A stretch of 10,375 bases of DNA from an uncultured Opitutia bacterium (GCA_903882335.1 CAIRWP010000375.1:1-10375); one strand, 5' to 3'. Shown: positions 1 through 6,551, counted from the stretch's first letter. A program made the numbers and translations. The notes: generated by a model from the sequence alone, not told the origin.

Positions 1-20
1 GGGGAGGGTCAGGGTCAGGG
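1..20 (+). other. G-quadruplex motif with a GGGTCA triplet repeat
   Basis: Four G-tracts (1-4, 6-8, 12-14, 18-20) are separated by loops of 1, 3 and 3 bases, which meets the usual G-quadruplex rule. Within it GGGTCA is repeated three times (6-23). It may extend further left beyond the window. Confidence 0.55.
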
Positions 21-35
21 TCAGGAGAGGCAGGA

Positions 36-64
36 GATAGTTGACTGGTTGATCAGTTGGCCGG
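36..64 (+). repeat. 29-bp repeat, copy 1 (GTTGATCAGTTGGCCGG family)
   Basis: It matches 421-449 at 26 of 29 positions; the last 17 bases, GTTGATCAGTTGGCCGG, are identical. A diverged relative lies at 289-313 with GTTGATCGGTTGGCC followed by AGTTGGCCGG. The unit itself seems to be built from shorter GTTGATC and GTTGGCC steps, as if by slippage. Confidence 0.65.
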
Positions 65-102
65 TTGGCAAGGACGAGACAGGGGAGGCGGAGAGGCAAT
101 GA

Positions 103-123
103 GGGTGAGGGGAAGGGAGAGGG
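103..123 (+). other. G-quadruplex motif
   Basis: G-tracts at 103-105, 109-112, 115-117 and 121-123 have loops TGA, AA and AGA. This is a second + strand quadruplex motif in the purine-rich half of the block. Confidence 0.5.
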
Positions 124-137
124 AGAGGCCGAAACGC

Positions 138-162
138 GGGGTCTGGCTTCGCCTCGCGAAGC
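138..162 (+). repeat. REP-like unit A (GGGGTC head plus hairpin)
   Basis: A GGGGTCTGGC head runs into a perfect 7-bp stem with a three-base loop: GCTTCGC (146-152), CTC, GCGAAGC (156-162). Just downstream, GTGCCTGACC (169-178) is the exact reverse complement of GGTCAGGCAC (213-222) in unit B, so units A and B also form an inverted pair. A conserved head followed by a short-loop hairpin is the usual form of REP elements that RAYT transposases recognise; that class name is an inference. Confidence 0.55.
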
Positions 163-200
163 GATGGCGTGCCTGACCTCGTGTGAAGGCCTTGGCGCGA

Positions 201-240
201 AGCCGGCAACGGGGTCAGGCACCCGCGCGCGGAGCGCGCG
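201..240 (+). repeat. REP-like unit B (23-bp conserved head plus GC hairpin)
   Basis: The first 23 bases (201-223, core GGGGTCAGGCACC) are identical to 371-393. They are followed by a perfect 7-bp stem, CGCGCGC (224-230) and GCGCGCG (234-240), with a GGA loop. The head is conserved between units while the stem sequence differs but keeps its pairing, which points to selection or copying for structure rather than chance. Confidence 0.6.
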
Positions 241-288
241 AGGGGTTGGTGGATGGCGGTTAGCGGGTGGGGGATGCAGAGTTGAACC

Positions 289-317
289 GTTGATCGGTTG
301 GCCAGTTGGCCGGAGGG
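289..317 (+). repeat. Diverged relative of the 29-bp repeat
   Basis: It contains GTTGATCGGTTGGCC and then AGTTGGCCGGAGGG. The last 14 bases recur at 440-453, directly after the GTTGATC step of copy 2. The order of the short steps differs from the other copies, consistent with recombination or slippage within the array. Confidence 0.5.
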
Positions 318-370
318 GAGGCGGGACGTTAGCTGGCCGGCTGGCAAGTTGACCAGGGGGCAAGGGAGGC

Positions 371-408
371 AGCCGGCAACGGGGTCAGGCACCATCACGC
401 GATGCGTG
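371..408 (+). repeat. REP-like unit C (same 23-bp head, different hairpin)
   Basis: Positions 371-393 repeat the 23-bp head of unit B exactly. The hairpin that follows is CACGC (396-400), GAT, GCGTG (404-408): a 5-bp stem with a three-base loop and a sequence unrelated to the stems of units A and B. Confidence 0.6.
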
Positions 409-420
409 CTGAAGCCATGC

Positions 421-453
421 GATAGTTGATCCGTTGATCAGTTGGCCGGAGGG
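421..453 (+). repeat. 29-bp repeat, copy 2, with GAGGG extension
   Basis: Positions 421-449 match 36-64 with three adjacent differences (430-432). The GGCCGGAGGG ending (444-453) is shared with 308-317 and appears reverse-complemented twice in the tandem repeat at 568-659. It sits near the point where the + strand changes from purine-rich to pyrimidine-rich. Confidence 0.6.
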
Positions 454-482
454 ATGGTGGAGAGACGCGATACCATTCCTGA

Positions 483-503
483 CCCTGCCCCTGTCCCTGC
501 CCC
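483..503 (-). other. G-quadruplex motif on the minus strand
   Basis: C-tracts at 483-485, 488-491, 495-497 and 500-503 on the + strand give four G-tracts on the - strand with loops of 2, 3 and 2 bases. Part of it (477-487) is the reverse complement of 16-26, so it mirrors the + strand motif at the left end. Confidence 0.5.
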
Positions 504-567
504 TTATTGTATCTCTGCGTCCACCCTTGCCCACCGGCCAGCTAGCATCTGTCTCTCTTGCCTCTTC

Positions 568-659
568 CTCGTGCCCTCCGGCCCTCGCGTCCTCGCTTGT
601 TTCCACCCTTGCCCTCGTGCCCTCCGGCCCTCGAGTCCTCGCTTGTTTCCACCCTTGCC
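568..659 (+). repeat. 46-bp tandem duplication, two copies
   Basis: Copy 1 is 568-613 and copy 2 is 614-659, with one mismatch (C588 against A634). The 15-base ending TCCACCCTTGCCCAC at 648-662 also occurs upstream at 520-534, a partial third copy outside the tandem. Near identity suggests recent duplication by slippage or unequal exchange. Confidence 0.85.
606..630 (-). other. G-quadruplex motif on the minus strand, across the tandem junction
   Basis: C-tracts at 606-608, 612-614, 620-622 and 628-630, with loops of 3, 5 and 5 bases, give a minus-strand quadruplex motif. It is created by the junction of the two 46-bp repeat copies. Confidence 0.4.
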
Positions 660-797
660 CACTGACCCGCTGTTGCTTCCCCCAACCGCCAACCGCTAAC
701 CGCCATCACCTATGCCATCCCCGGCTTCTCCCCATTAATCTTCCCTCCCGGGCCCCCTGCCCTTAGGTGTGCTGGGCACTTCACCGCGTCGTCCGTC

Positions 798-2501
798 ATG
801 TCCGTCCCTCACACCCTTTCCTCGGCCCGCCCACCGCAGCCAACCTACATCATCGGGCACAAGAACCCCGACGCCGACGCCATCTGCTCCGCCCTCGCCT
901 ACGCCGCCTTCAAGGAGGCCTCCGGCCAGCCCGGCTTCAAACCCGCCCGCTGCGGTAACTCGAACGCGCGCATCGACGCAATCCTCGGCCGGTTCGGCGC
1001 CGCGCTCCCGGAATTCGTGGGCGACGTCATCCCGCGCATCGAGGATATCATGCACCGCGACCCGTACAAGGTCCGCATGGACGACACCTGCGCGCGGGCG
1101 CTCGAGCTCCTCGACCTGCACGACGTGCGGGCCCTGCCCGTGGTCGGGGACGACGGCCGCCTTGAGGGGTACGTCTCGATCTTCAGCCTGGGCGACTACT
1201 TCATCCCGAAACCGAAGCGCGCGACCGCCATGCGCAAGGTCACGAGCTCGATCAACGCGATCATCCGCTCCATCGGTGGGACCGAGGTCATCGCCTTCGA
1301 CGCGGCGACCGTGCAGGAACTCTTCGTCCGCGTCGCCGCCATGGAACTCGAGTCCTTCGGCAAGTCGGCGACCGTCGAGGGCATCCCGACCAACCAGAGC
1401 GTCATCGTCGTGGGCGACCGGGCCGACGTCCACCTGCGCGCCATCGAGATGGGCGTGCGCATCATCATCGTCACCGGGGGCCACCGCATGCGCCCGGAGA
1501 TCCTCGTGCGCGCCAAGGCCGCCCGCGTCTCCGTCGCCTACGCCGACACCGACAGCGCCACCACGGCCTGGGCCGTGCGCGCGGCCACGCTGATCGGCGG
1601 GCTCGTCCAGCGCGACGCCTACACCTTCAAGCCGCAGGAGAAACTCGCGGTCGCGCGGCGGCGCATCGTGCAGAACCCCGCGCTCATCTGCCACGTCATC
1701 GACGAGGACGGCCGCCTGCTCGGCGTCTTCACCAAGACCGACATCATCAACCCGCCCCGCGCCAAGCTCGTGCTGGTCGACCACAACGAGCTCTCGCAGG
1801 CCGTCGACGGCGCCGCCGAGGTCGAGATCGCCGAGGTCGTGGACCACCACCGCCTGGGCAACGCCCCCACGCACCAGCCCATCCTCTTCATCAACCGGCC
1901 GCTCGGCTCGACCTGCTCGATCGTGGCGGACATGTTCCGCACCGCCGGCCTGCGGCCGACCCCGCAGATCGCGGGCCTGATGATGTGCGGGATCATCTCC
2001 GACACCCTCCTGCTGCAGAGCCCGACGACCACGCCGCTGGACGCCGACCTGCTGCAGTGGCTGACCCCGGTCGCCGACGCCGACCCGCGCGCGCTGGCGG
2101 ACATGATCTTCAACGCGGGCTCCGTGCTCGCGACGCTCTCGCCGGCGGCCGCCGTGCGCGCCGACTGCAAGCAGTACCGCGAGGGTGAGCGCCGCTTCTC
2201 CGTCTCGCAGGTCGAGGAGCTCGGCTTCACCAACTTCTGGAAGTGCGAGGATGGCCTACTCGAAGCGCTGGAGAAGTACCGCGTCGAGAACGGCCTCAAC
2301 TTCGCCTGCCTGCTCGTCACCGACATCGACACGCAGAGCTCGCTCCTGCTGGTCCGCGGCGAGGCCGAGGTCGTCCAGGCCATCACCTACCCGCAGAAGC
2401 GCCCGCCGGACATCTTCGACCTGCCCGGGATCGTCAGCCGCAAGAAACAGCTGATGCCCTACCTGTCCAGCCTGCTGGGGGCCGCCACCGACGGCCCATG
2501 A
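798..2501 (+). CDS. ppaC: Manganese-dependent (family II) inorganic pyrophosphatase with CBS-DRTGG-CBS insert
   Basis: This cytoplasmic enzyme splits pyrophosphate into two phosphates and so pulls biosynthetic reactions forward. The 567-residue protein has the DHH-family metal ligands: GHKNPDADA gives H21, D25 and D27; VDHNE gives D328; VVDHH gives H350 and H351; GIISDT gives D402. The C-terminal DHHA2 part carries SRKKQ (547-551), the substrate-binding motif. The catalytic domain is split by about 240 residues: a first CBS domain (about 76-135, with RALPVVGDDGRLEGYVS), a DRTGG-like domain (about 136-270, with VIVVGDRADVHLRAIEMGV) and a second CBS domain (about 274-318). Family II enzymes without the insert have about 310 residues. 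In characterised CBS-type relatives such inserts bind adenine nucleotides and change activity. The ATG at 798 puts the metal motif 20 residues in, as expected; no Shine-Dalgarno precedes it. It overlaps RNase R by four bases. The symbol is the usual family name. Confidence 0.93.
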   Translation: MSVPHTLSSARPPQPTYIIGHKNPDADAICSALAYAAFKEASGQPGFKPARCGNSNARIDAILGRFGAALPEFVGDVIPRIEDIMHRDPYKVRMDDTCARALELLDLHDVRALPVVGDDGRLEGYVSIFSLGDYFIPKPKRATAMRKVTSSINAIIRSIGGTEVIAFDAATVQELFVRVAAMELESFGKSATVEGIPTNQSVIVVGDRADVHLRAIEMGVRIIIVTGGHRMRPEILVRAKAARVSVAYADTDSATTAWAVRAATLIGGLVQRDAYTFKPQEKLAVARRRIVQNPALICHVIDEDGRLLGVFTKTDIINPPRAKLVLVDHNELSQAVDGAAEVEIAEVVDHHRLGNAPTHQPILFINRPLGSTCSIVADMFRTAGLRPTPQIAGLMMCGIISDTLLLQSPTTTPLDADLLQWLTPVADADPRALADMIFNAGSVLATLSPAAAVRADCKQYREGERRFSVSQVEELGFTNFWKCEDGLLEALEKYRVENGLNFACLLVTDIDTQSSLLLVRGEAEVVQAITYPQKRPPDIFDLPGIVSRKKQLMPYLSSLLGAATDGP

Positions 2502-4789
2502 CCGCCGAGGAAGCGATGCTGGCGTTCATGGCGCGCCCCGGCTACCAGCCGATGCGCCTCGAGGCCCTCGCCGACGCCATCGGCGCGAACAAGGAAGACC
2601 TCCGCCACCTGCGCAAGGTGATCCCGGGCCTACTGAAGGCCGGCGCCATCGCCGTGCGCAAGCGCGACCTCCTCATGCTGCCCGAAGGCCAGACGCTCCC
2701 CGAGGGCACCATCCTGTTCCGCGCCAGCGGTTCGGCGCGCGTCGTCTTCAACGCCGAGCCGGGGCAGAAACCGCGGGAGCAGGTGCACATCGAGGCGCGC
2801 GACACCGGCGTGGCGTTACACGGCGACCGCGTGCTGGTGAAGTTCAACCCGGTCCGCCGCGACCGCCAGGGCGAGGACTGGGGCACCGCCGCCGTCGTCC
2901 GCGTGGTCAAGCGCGCGCTGACCCAGCTGACCGGTACGCTGCAGCGCACCCGCCTCGCCTGGTACGTCGTCCCCGACGACCCGCGCGTCTCCCGCGAAAT
3001 CGTGGTCCGCGACCCGGCCCGGACCAACCTGACGCCCCCACCCAAGCCCGAAGACAAGGTCGTCGTGAAGCTGGATGCCTGGGAAAGCCGCAACCTCAAC
3101 CCCACCGGCACGATCACCGAGGTCCTCGGCGTCACGCACACGCCGATGGCGGAGTACCTGGCGATCCTGCGCCGCTACAACCTGAACCCCGAGTTCCCCG
3201 CCGTCGTCGCGGACGAGGCCAACGCCTTCGGCAAGGTCGTGCAGGCCGCGGACCGCAAGGGCCGCGAAGATTTCCGGGCCATCCCGACCATCACGATCGA
3301 CCCGGATGACGCCAAGGACTTCGACGACGCCCTTTCGGTCGAACGGCTGCCGGAAGGCCGCCTGCGCATCGGCATCCACATCGCGGACGTCTCCCACTAC
3401 GTGAAGACCGGCTCGCGCCTCGACACCGAGGCCCGCGAGCGCGGCAACTCCACCTACCTCGTCGGCACGGTCATCCCGATGCTGCCGCACGCCCTCTCCA
3501 GCGGCCTGTGCTCGCTCGTCGAGGCCGAGGAACGCCTGGTTAAGTCGGTCATCTGTGAGTTCGGGCCCGACGCGCGCCTGCTGAAGACGGAGTTCGCGAA
3601 CTCGGTCATCCGTAGCCGCAAGCGCCTCACCTACAAGCAGGCCTACGCCTTCTTGAAGGGCGACGACAATGCCGCGCTCCGCGCGATGCCGGCGCCGCCG
3701 CCCCACCAGACCGGCTCCCCCGGCCGCCCGCTGGCCGAGCTGACCGACGCCGAGCTGGACGACGTCCGCGGTATGATCGGGGATTTTTGGAAGATCGGGA
3801 AGGTCCTGCGGGCCGAGCGCTTCCAGGCGGGGTCGCTCGACCTGGACATGAAGGAGATCAAGATCTACTGCGACAAGGACGGCTGGGCCGACCGTACCGA
3901 GATCGTCCAGCACGACGAGTCCCACCAGCTGATCGAGGAGTTCATGCTCCTGGCCAACGAGTGCGTGGCGAAGGCCCTGGACAAGGAGCGCATCCCGCAC
4001 GTGTGCCGCGTGCATGACGACCCCGACCCGGAGAAGCTCGACGCCCTGCGCGAGGAGCTCGCCGGCGACGGCTTCAAGGTGGGCGACCTCACCCAGCGCG
4101 CGAACATGATCAAGCTCCTGGCCGACCTCAAGTCGCGCGAGGACGGCTACACCATCCGCATCTCGCTGCTGCGTTCGCTCAAGCAGGCCTGCTACCGCGC
4201 CTCGCCCGACGGCCACTTCGGCCTGGCGAAGCGCCACTACTCGCACTTCACCTCGCCGATCCGCCGCTACGCGGACCTGCTCGAGCACCGCATCTTCGAC
4301 GCGTTCATCGCCAAGCAGGGCGTGCGCTCGGCGCCGGCCGAACCGCCGCGGTCCCCCGGCCTGGGCGAGCTGACCCGCTCCTGCGAGCACATCTCGATCA
4401 CCGAGCGCAACAGCGCCGAGGCCGAGCGCGACTCCGTGAAGATCAAGCTGCTCGAGCTCTTCGAGCGCGAGGTCGAGCGCCCCGACAAGCGGCCCTTCGA
4501 GGCCACCATCACCGAGATCAAGCCGCACGGCCTCATGGTCGAGCTGACCGCCTCCAACGCCTTCGGCCTCGTCCATATGTCGACCCTGACGGACGACCAC
4601 TACCGCCTCAACGACCGCGGCAATATGCTGCGCGGGAGCCGCACCGGCCGGACCTTCATGGCCGGCGGCACGATCATGGTCACGGTCGACCGCGTGGACC
4701 GCTACAAGCGGCAGGTCGACTTCCGTCTGGCCGAGGAGGCCCCGGCGCGCGCCCGGCCGACCGACCAACGCCGGCGGGGCCAGCGCTGA
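2498..4789 (+). CDS. rnr: Ribonuclease R (RNB-family 3'-5' exoribonuclease)
   Basis: RNase R degrades RNA from the 3' end, including structured RNA, and releases nucleoside monophosphates. The 763-residue protein shows an N-terminal winged-helix-like segment (about 1-70), two cold-shock/OB regions (about 75-135 and 146-213), the RNB catalytic domain (about 247-600) and a C-terminal S1 domain (about 664-750). The four metal-binding aspartates are in IDPDDAKDFDDA: D268, D274, D276 and D277. HYSHFTSPIRRYADL (580-594) is the family signature. A proline-rich loop near 395-410 looks like a lineage insert. Length is close to that of E. coli RNase R (about 813), with only a short arginine-rich tail. 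The open frame extends upstream to 2243, but there it overlaps the pyrophosphatase in another frame; the ATG at 2498, in an ATGA overlap with the upstream stop, fits the N-terminal domain and suggests translational coupling. Confidence 0.95.
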   Translation: MTAEEAMLAFMARPGYQPMRLEALADAIGANKEDLRHLRKVIPGLLKAGAIAVRKRDLLMLPEGQTLPEGTILFRASGSARVVFNAEPGQKPREQVHIEARDTGVALHGDRVLVKFNPVRRDRQGEDWGTAAVVRVVKRALTQLTGTLQRTRLAWYVVPDDPRVSREIVVRDPARTNLTPPPKPEDKVVVKLDAWESRNLNPTGTITEVLGVTHTPMAEYLAILRRYNLNPEFPAVVADEANAFGKVVQAADRKGREDFRAIPTITIDPDDAKDFDDALSVERLPEGRLRIGIHIADVSHYVKTGSRLDTEARERGNSTYLVGTVIPMLPHALSSGLCSLVEAEERLVKSVICEFGPDARLLKTEFANSVIRSRKRLTYKQAYAFLKGDDNAALRAMPAPPPHQTGSPGRPLAELTDAELDDVRGMIGDFWKIGKVLRAERFQAGSLDLDMKEIKIYCDKDGWADRTEIVQHDESHQLIEEFMLLANECVAKALDKERIPHVCRVHDDPDPEKLDALREELAGDGFKVGDLTQRANMIKLLADLKSREDGYTIRISLLRSLKQACYRASPDGHFGLAKRHYSHFTSPIRRYADLLEHRIFDAFIAKQGVRSAPAEPPRSPGLGELTRSCEHISITERNSAEAERDSVKIKLLELFEREVERPDKRPFEATITEIKPHGLMVELTASNAFGLVHMSTLTDDHYRLNDRGNMLRGSRTGRTFMAGGTIMVTVDRVDRYKRQVDFRLAEEAPARARPTDQRRRGQR

Positions 4790-4796
4790 ACGACGC

Positions 4797-5759
4797 TCAG
4801 CCGAGGGCGGCGCGACGATCGCTGATGGCGGGACGCACGACCGCAGGCGGGTGGTTCGCCGCGGGGGCGCCGCGCGCCCAGGGCTCGGGCCCGATCCAGG
4901 TGCTGGCGCGCCCCTCGACCCGCAGCTCCGCGCGGGCGAAGTCGATCGTCACCACCGCCCAGAGCGGGTCGCGGTAAAGGGCGACGTTGCGCAGCGAGGG
5001 GTGCGCGCGATGAACCTCGGGGGCGAGCGTCTCGCGGGCCGCGGCCGACTCGCCGAGCCAGTGGTAGGAGGCGCTGTTGAGTTGCAGGTGGGCGACGCCG
5101 CCAAGCAGCCGCAGGTAATCCTGGTGCAGGTGGCCGCTCAGGCAGGCGGCGACGCCGTGGCGCTCGAGGAGCGCGCGGACCGCGGCGCCGTTCTCGACGC
5201 CCTGAGGGTCATCGAGCGGCTGGTGCACCAGCACGACCTTGGGACCCTGCGCGGTGCGCAGGCCGGCTTCGAGCCAGGCCAGCTGGGCCGAGCCGATGAA
5301 ACGCTTGTAGCCCTTGGCCTTGCCGCCGGGCTCGTTGCCATCGAGCACGAAGAAGTCCGCGCCGCCCGCGGCGAAGCGGTAGTAGGACGCCGGCATCCCG
5401 TAGAAAGCGCGGACCTGCTCGGGCCGGTAGCCACCGTCGAAATCATGGTTACCGAGGACATGGTAGGCCGGGCCCGTCCAGGAACGCCAGACCTCGAGGA
5501 ACGCGCGGTTGCGCGCGTGGGGCACGCAGAAGTCGCCCAGCTGCGCGATGAAGTCGACCTCGGCTGCGCGCATCGCGGCGAGGAAGGCCGCGAGCCGCTC
5601 CGGGCCGTCGGCCACCACGTCCTGGTGCACGTCGGTGATGACGCCGAAGCGCACGCGCGAACCCGCGGGGTTCGGCACGCAGCCCGGCAAGGCGCACGCC
5701 AGACCGAGGGCGGTGGCGCGACCGAGGAAGGCGCGGCGGGAGAGCGGCGAGGACGGCAT
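4797..5759 (-). CDS. Tat-exported calcineurin-like metallophosphoesterase
   Basis: A 320-residue hydrolase predicted to work outside the cytoplasm. The N-terminus has a twin-arginine signal (SRRAFLG, R8-R9) and a hydrophobic stretch ending in LPGC (24-27). That could be a lipobox making C27 a lipid-anchored residue, although proline before the glycine is unusual. All five calcineurin-type metal motifs are present in order: DVH (D43, H45), GD (D76), GNHD (N104, H105), H179 in VLVHQP, and GHLH (H210, H212). The fold and two-metal phosphoester chemistry are therefore secure. The substrate is not; relatives act on cyclic nucleotides, phospholipid headgroups, phosphoproteins or nucleotides. It lies 55 bp downstream of the glycosyltransferase on the same strand and is probably cotranscribed. 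A cell-envelope role is an inference from export and that neighbour. Its stop lies 7 bp from the RNase R stop in convergent orientation. Confidence 0.88.
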   Translation of the reverse strand: MPSSPLSRRAFLGRATALGLACALPGCVPNPAGSRVRFGVITDVHQDVVADGPERLAAFLAAMRAAEVDFIAQLGDFCVPHARNRAFLEVWRSWTGPAYHVLGNHDFDGGYRPEQVRAFYGMPASYYRFAAGGADFFVLDGNEPGGKAKGYKRFIGSAQLAWLEAGLRTAQGPKVVLVHQPLDDPQGVENGAAVRALLERHGVAACLSGHLHQDYLRLLGGVAHLQLNSASYHWLGESAAARETLAPEVHRAHPSLRNVALYRDPLWAVVTIDFARAELRVEGRASTWIGPEPWARGAPAANHPPAVVRPAISDRRAALG

Positions 5760-5814
5760 CGGGGTAAGGGCACGCTAGCGCCGGCGCCGGCTGCTTCAAC
5801 GCCTTTCCCGGCGG

Positions 5815-6513
5815 TCAGCGCGCGGCTAGCAACCGGACCCAAGCGCGGGCGTAATCACCGGCCGCCCGGCCGAGCCGGATGCGCCCGGCATCATCATCCG
5901 TCCAACTCACGGGGATCGTGGCGACCGCCGCGCCGCGCCGCGCCGCGCGCTCGGCGCACTCGGCGCCATAGGCGAAACCGCCGGCAACCGGTGGTAGCGC
6001 CTGCCAGGTCGAGCGGCGGAAAAGTTTGAGCCCGCAGCCCGGATCGCGGACCACGCTTGCCGGGAGGAGACGCCAGGCCAGCGAAAGACCGGCGGACAGG
6101 AAAGTGCGGCGCCAGGAACGACCCACGACGCGGGCGGCGCGATCCCAACGCGAACCCAGGACCAAGTCGGCCGGCCCCTCGGCGATCAGGCGGAAGCCGC
6201 GGACCAACGCCTCCGGGTCCGTCGCCATGTCCACGTCGACGTAGGCCAGGACCGTGACCGCGGGCGAAGCCGCCGCCCAACCCGCCGCGATGGCCGCTCC
6301 TTTGTCGCCCTGCTCGCAGGCGCGCAGGTAACGAACCCGCGGATCGCCGCTGGCCCGGGCGAGGGCCGCGGTGCCGTCGGTGGAGCCATTATCGGCCACG
6401 ATCACCGCATAGTCCTCGAAACCGCAGGCCCGGAGACGATCGGCCAACAAGGCGAGACCGGGGGCCAGGCGGGCCTCCTCATTGCGGACCGGGATGACGA
6501 TCAACAAGGACAC
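5815..6513 (-). CDS. Family 2 glycosyltransferase, DPM1/polyprenyl-phosphate type
   Basis: This 232-residue enzyme likely moves a sugar from a nucleotide donor to a lipid carrier or glycan on the cytoplasmic side of the membrane. It shows the GT-A signatures in order: VIPVRNEEARL (6-16), VADNGSTDGT (39-48, D41 for the nucleotide), KGAAIAAG (71-78), the metal-binding DVD (93-95) and VLGSRW (118-123). DPGCGLKLFRRS (157-168) is typical of DPM1-like and undecaprenyl-phosphate transferases. It has no C-terminal membrane helices, unlike GtrB or ArnC, so it is the short soluble type. The start is GTG at 6513-6511; the frame has a stop 27 bp upstream and no other start between. No Shine-Dalgarno is visible. 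It diverges from the receptor gene and is followed by the phosphoesterase. Donor and acceptor cannot be read from the sequence. Confidence 0.9.
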   Translation of the reverse strand: MSLLIVIPVRNEEARLAPGLALLADRLRACGFEDYAVIVADNGSTDGTAALARASGDPRVRYLRACEQGDKGAAIAAGWAAASPAVTVLAYVDVDMATDPEALVRGFRLIAEGPADLVLGSRWDRAARVVGRSWRRTFLSAGLSLAWRLLPASVVRDPGCGLKLFRRSTWQALPPVAGGFAYGAECAERAARRGAAVATIPVSWTDDDAGRIRLGRAAGDYARAWVRLLAAR

Positions 6514-6522
6514 GTTGCCCGA

Positions 6523-6551
6523 CTTATCCGATAAATATCCTTAAACATCAA
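6523..6551 (-). promoter_or_regulatory. Possible promoter for the glycosyltransferase-phosphoesterase pair
   Basis: On the - strand TTGATG (6551-6546) is a -35 candidate and GATAAG (6528-6523) a -10 candidate with a 17-base spacer; each matches the sigma-70 consensus at four of six positions. Transcription would start only a few bases before the GTG, giving an almost leaderless message. Weak evidence. Confidence 0.25.

Larger units (their letters stand above)
1..770. repeat. Noncoding block of reused direct and inverted sequence words
   Basis: No credible gene lies here: open frames in the stretch are low-complexity, overlap on both strands and match no family I recognise. The + strand is purine-rich up to about 460 and pyrimidine-rich from about 480. 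Words on the left recur reverse-complemented on the right: CAGGGTCAGGA (16-26) with 477-487; GATGGCGGTTAGCGG (252-266) with 693-707; GGCCGGAGGG (308-317, 444-453) with 574-583 and 620-629; AGCTGGCCGG (331-340) with 534-543; GGGCAAGGG (358-366) with 524-532, 606-614 and 652-660. The pairs are not nested, so the block is not one long hairpin; it looks like shuffled modules. It ends just before the pyrophosphatase start, so that gene's promoter must lie in or beside it. I could not pick out a convincing promoter. The block continues beyond the left edge of the window. Confidence 0.75.

Noticed and set aside
21..766. Several overlapping open frames of 60-125 codons on both strands
   Set aside because: They consist of Pro/Ser/Leu/Arg-rich low-complexity sequence driven by the repeats, overlap each other in opposite directions and show no domain or conserved pattern.
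1..770. CRISPR array
   Set aside because: Repeat spacing is irregular, the repeats differ in type and length, spacers are not uniform and no cas gene is present.
1..770. One large inverted repeat or transposon with terminal inverted repeats
   Set aside because: The inverted word pairs are not nested, there is no transposase and no target-site duplication can be seen.
735..1874. Long minus-strand open frame (379 codons) opposite the pyrophosphatase
   Set aside because: High third-position GC creates long antisense frames. Its Asp/Gly/Val/Arg-rich sequence has no motif, while the + strand frame has complete catalytic motifs.
2816..4768. Minus-strand open frame of 650 codons opposite RNase R
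   Set aside because: It is a shadow of the RNase R codon pattern, with composition-biased sequence and no recognisable domain.
4785..4801. Bidirectional intrinsic terminator between the convergent genes
   Set aside because: The stem is only 5 bp with a 7-base loop and there is no T-run on either side.
5780..5791. Self-complementary GCCGGCGCCGGC between the phosphoesterase and glycosyltransferase genes
   Set aside because: It has no loop or T-run and is easily expected in DNA this rich in GC; no regulatory role can be supported.
4851..6029. Plus-strand open frame of 392 codons opposite the phosphoesterase and glycosyltransferase
   Set aside because: It runs through two genes and their gap on the other strand, both of which have full family motifs; it is an antisense shadow.
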